A stretch of 64,000 nucleotides of DNA from Azadirachta indica (taxonomy: Eukaryota; Streptophyta; Magnoliopsida; Sapindales; Meliaceae). The position numbers and the translations under genes are program-made. The notes beneath the pieces are model-generated. The model was not told the DNA's origin. It searched no databases and saw only the letters and a list, made by a program, of their open reading frames with translations. Where the stretch lies: the NCBI GenBank assembly GCA_022749755.1, contig CM040449.1:8069657-8133656 (forward strand), written 5' to 3'. Positions 63,139-64,000 of this stretch are shown here, piece after piece. Position 1 is the first letter of the stretch. Each line of letters starts with the position of its first letter.

Positions 63139-64000
63139 ATGGCTAAACTTGTAGTAGAAGTTCTTGATGCTAGTGATCTTATGCCAAAAGATGGTCAAGG
63201 ATCTGCTAGTCCCTTTGTTGAAGTAGAGTTTGGTGGGCAGAAACAAAGGACTCAAACCAAGCCGAAAGACCTTAATCCTTATTGGAATGAGAAGCTTGTT
63301 TTCAACATAAATAACCTGAGAGATTTTCCCAACACCACCATTGACGTAACTTTGTTTAACGATTGGAAGAGTGGTCATGGTCATCACAAGAATTTTCTGG
63401 GACGAGTTAGAATTTCAGGTGTTTCTGTTCCTTTGTCTGAGTCTGAGGCAAATGTTCAGCGTTACCCTCTTGATAAAAGAGGTCTTTTCTCGCATATCAA
63501 AGGTGATATTGCGCTTAAAATGTTTGCAGTCCATGATGGGTCTCAGTTTGCAGCTCCAACAACTGATGGTAACATTCCTGGAAATGAAGAAACTCCTCTG
63601 CAAGAAATCAACACCAACAAGCAGCAGCACAAACAGCAGGAGGTTGATGAAGATGTTAAAGTTTTTGATGAGAAGAAGAAGAAACAGAAGGAAAAAGAAG
63701 TGAGGACTTTTCACTCAATTGGGACTGCAGCAGGTCCTCCTCCTCCACCTGCAGCTGCTGCTGCTGCTGCTCCACCACCAGTGTCATCTGGGTCTGGTTT
63801 TGAAACTCTTTTTCAAAAGGCTCCGGTTGTTGAGACAAGAATGGATTTTGCCAAAGCTGGGCCAACAAATGTAATGCAAATGCAAATGCCAAAGCAGAAT
63901 CCGGAATTCCTGTTAGTGGAGACTAGCCCCCCAGTAGCAGCGCGTCTGCGTTACAGAGGAGGAGACAAAACTTCCAGTACTTATGATTTGGTGGAGCAGA
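63139..64000 (+). CDS. MCTP/FTIP-type multiple-C2-domain membrane protein, 5' part
   Basis: Open from ATG 63139 (context CACCATGG) to the window end, 287 codons, no intron or stop, so the gene is cut by the edge. Residues ~1-130 form a first C2 domain: KLVVEVLDASDLMPKDGQ, SPFVEVEFGGQKQRTQTK, LNPYWNEKLVF and NFLGRVRISG. Then comes a long low-complexity linker with Gln/Lys/Glu-rich text, PPPPPP and poly-Ala. It ends with ARLRYRGGDKTSSTYDLVEQ, the family segment that precedes the second C2 domain. Full members carry three or four C2 domains and a C-terminal phosphoribosyltransferase-type membrane region, and act at ER-plasma-membrane contacts and plasmodesmata (FTIP1, QUIRKY). In the first C2 loop, Ser replaces the usual Asp of SDPY, so calcium binding there may be weak (inference). 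Confidence 0.93.
   Translation, partial: MAKLVVEVLDASDLMPKDGQGSASPFVEVEFGGQKQRTQTKPKDLNPYWNEKLVFNINNLRDFPNTTIDVTLFNDWKSGHGHHKNFLGRVRISGVSVPLSESEANVQRYPLDKRGLFSHIKGDIALKMFAVHDGSQFAAPTTDGNIPGNEETPLQEINTNKQQHKQQEVDEDVKVFDEKKKKQKEKEVRTFHSIGTAAGPPPPPAAAAAAAPPPVSSGSGFETLFQKAPVVETRMDFAKAGPTNVMQMQMPKQNPEFLLVETSPPVAARLRYRGGDKTSSTYDLVEQ

Noticed and set aside
63371..63714. Frames on both strands within the MCTP-like coding region
   Set aside because: They are shadows of the longer frame from 63139, which has C2-domain motifs and runs to the window edge.
1..64000. tRNA, rRNA and CRISPR arrays
   Set aside because: No cloverleaf, rRNA segment or regularly spaced short repeat was found by reading; the direct repeats seen are minisatellites or transposon arrays.

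Overview
The window reads as nuclear DNA of a flowering plant, a eudicot. It is very AT-rich between genes. Coding regions are split by introns of 0.1-3 kb with GT..AG borders, and the gene families are plant-specific: NPF transporters, G-type lectin receptor kinases, a bHLH81/FBH-type bHLH factor, a LEA-TMEM205 fusion and an MCTP/FTIP C2 protein. The species cannot be fixed from the sequence.

Layout. 1-8.9 kb: one single-exon gene on the minus strand (2112-2660) for an unrecognised small membrane protein, then non-genic DNA holding a ~0.44 kb hAT-like element and a ~2.3 kb terminal-inverted-repeat element. 9-28.4 kb: a tandem array of four NPF (NRT1/PTR) genes of the NPF5.10-5.16 type, all on the plus strand with the same three-exon structure. 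Copies 2 and 3 are intact. Copy 1 has a one-base frameshift near its C-terminus. Copy 4 has a 5-bp tandem duplication that truncates it mid-protein. Remnants of a probable fifth copy flank a 5.9 kb block between copies 2 and 3. That block holds an AT-rich fold-back region and a decayed receptor-kinase gene on the minus strand. A broken N-terminal fragment of a plastid Rossmann-fold protein lies between copies 3 and 4. 31.9-36.3 kb: an intact five-exon bHLH81/FBH2-like gene. 38.6-46.3 kb: a phospholipid-scramblase-like gene whose C-terminal domain is intact over ten exons but whose first coding exon is broken; an antisense LINE fragment sits in one intron. 47.9-50.5 kb: a second copy of the 2.3 kb element, in opposite orientation. 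53.2-54.8 kb: a LEA-TMEM205 gene on the minus strand, open in three pieces but interrupted by frameshifts and stops, below an apparently intact triple G-box/ABRE promoter. 55-63.1 kb: gene-poor, AT-rich, with small palindromic elements and microsatellites. 63.1 kb to the end: the first C2 domain and linker of an MCTP/FTIP-like gene that runs off the window.

The genes are not an operon. The only functional grouping is the NPF array, whose Arabidopsis relatives include tonoplast nitrate transporters. As remembered, Arabidopsis chromosome 1 also has NPF5 clusters next to a LEA-domain gene, so the NPF-LEA pairing may be old synteny. A recurring theme is that genes carrying one to several indels or stops alternate with perfectly open neighbours. 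This could be real decay of duplicated genes, uncorrected consensus errors, or both.
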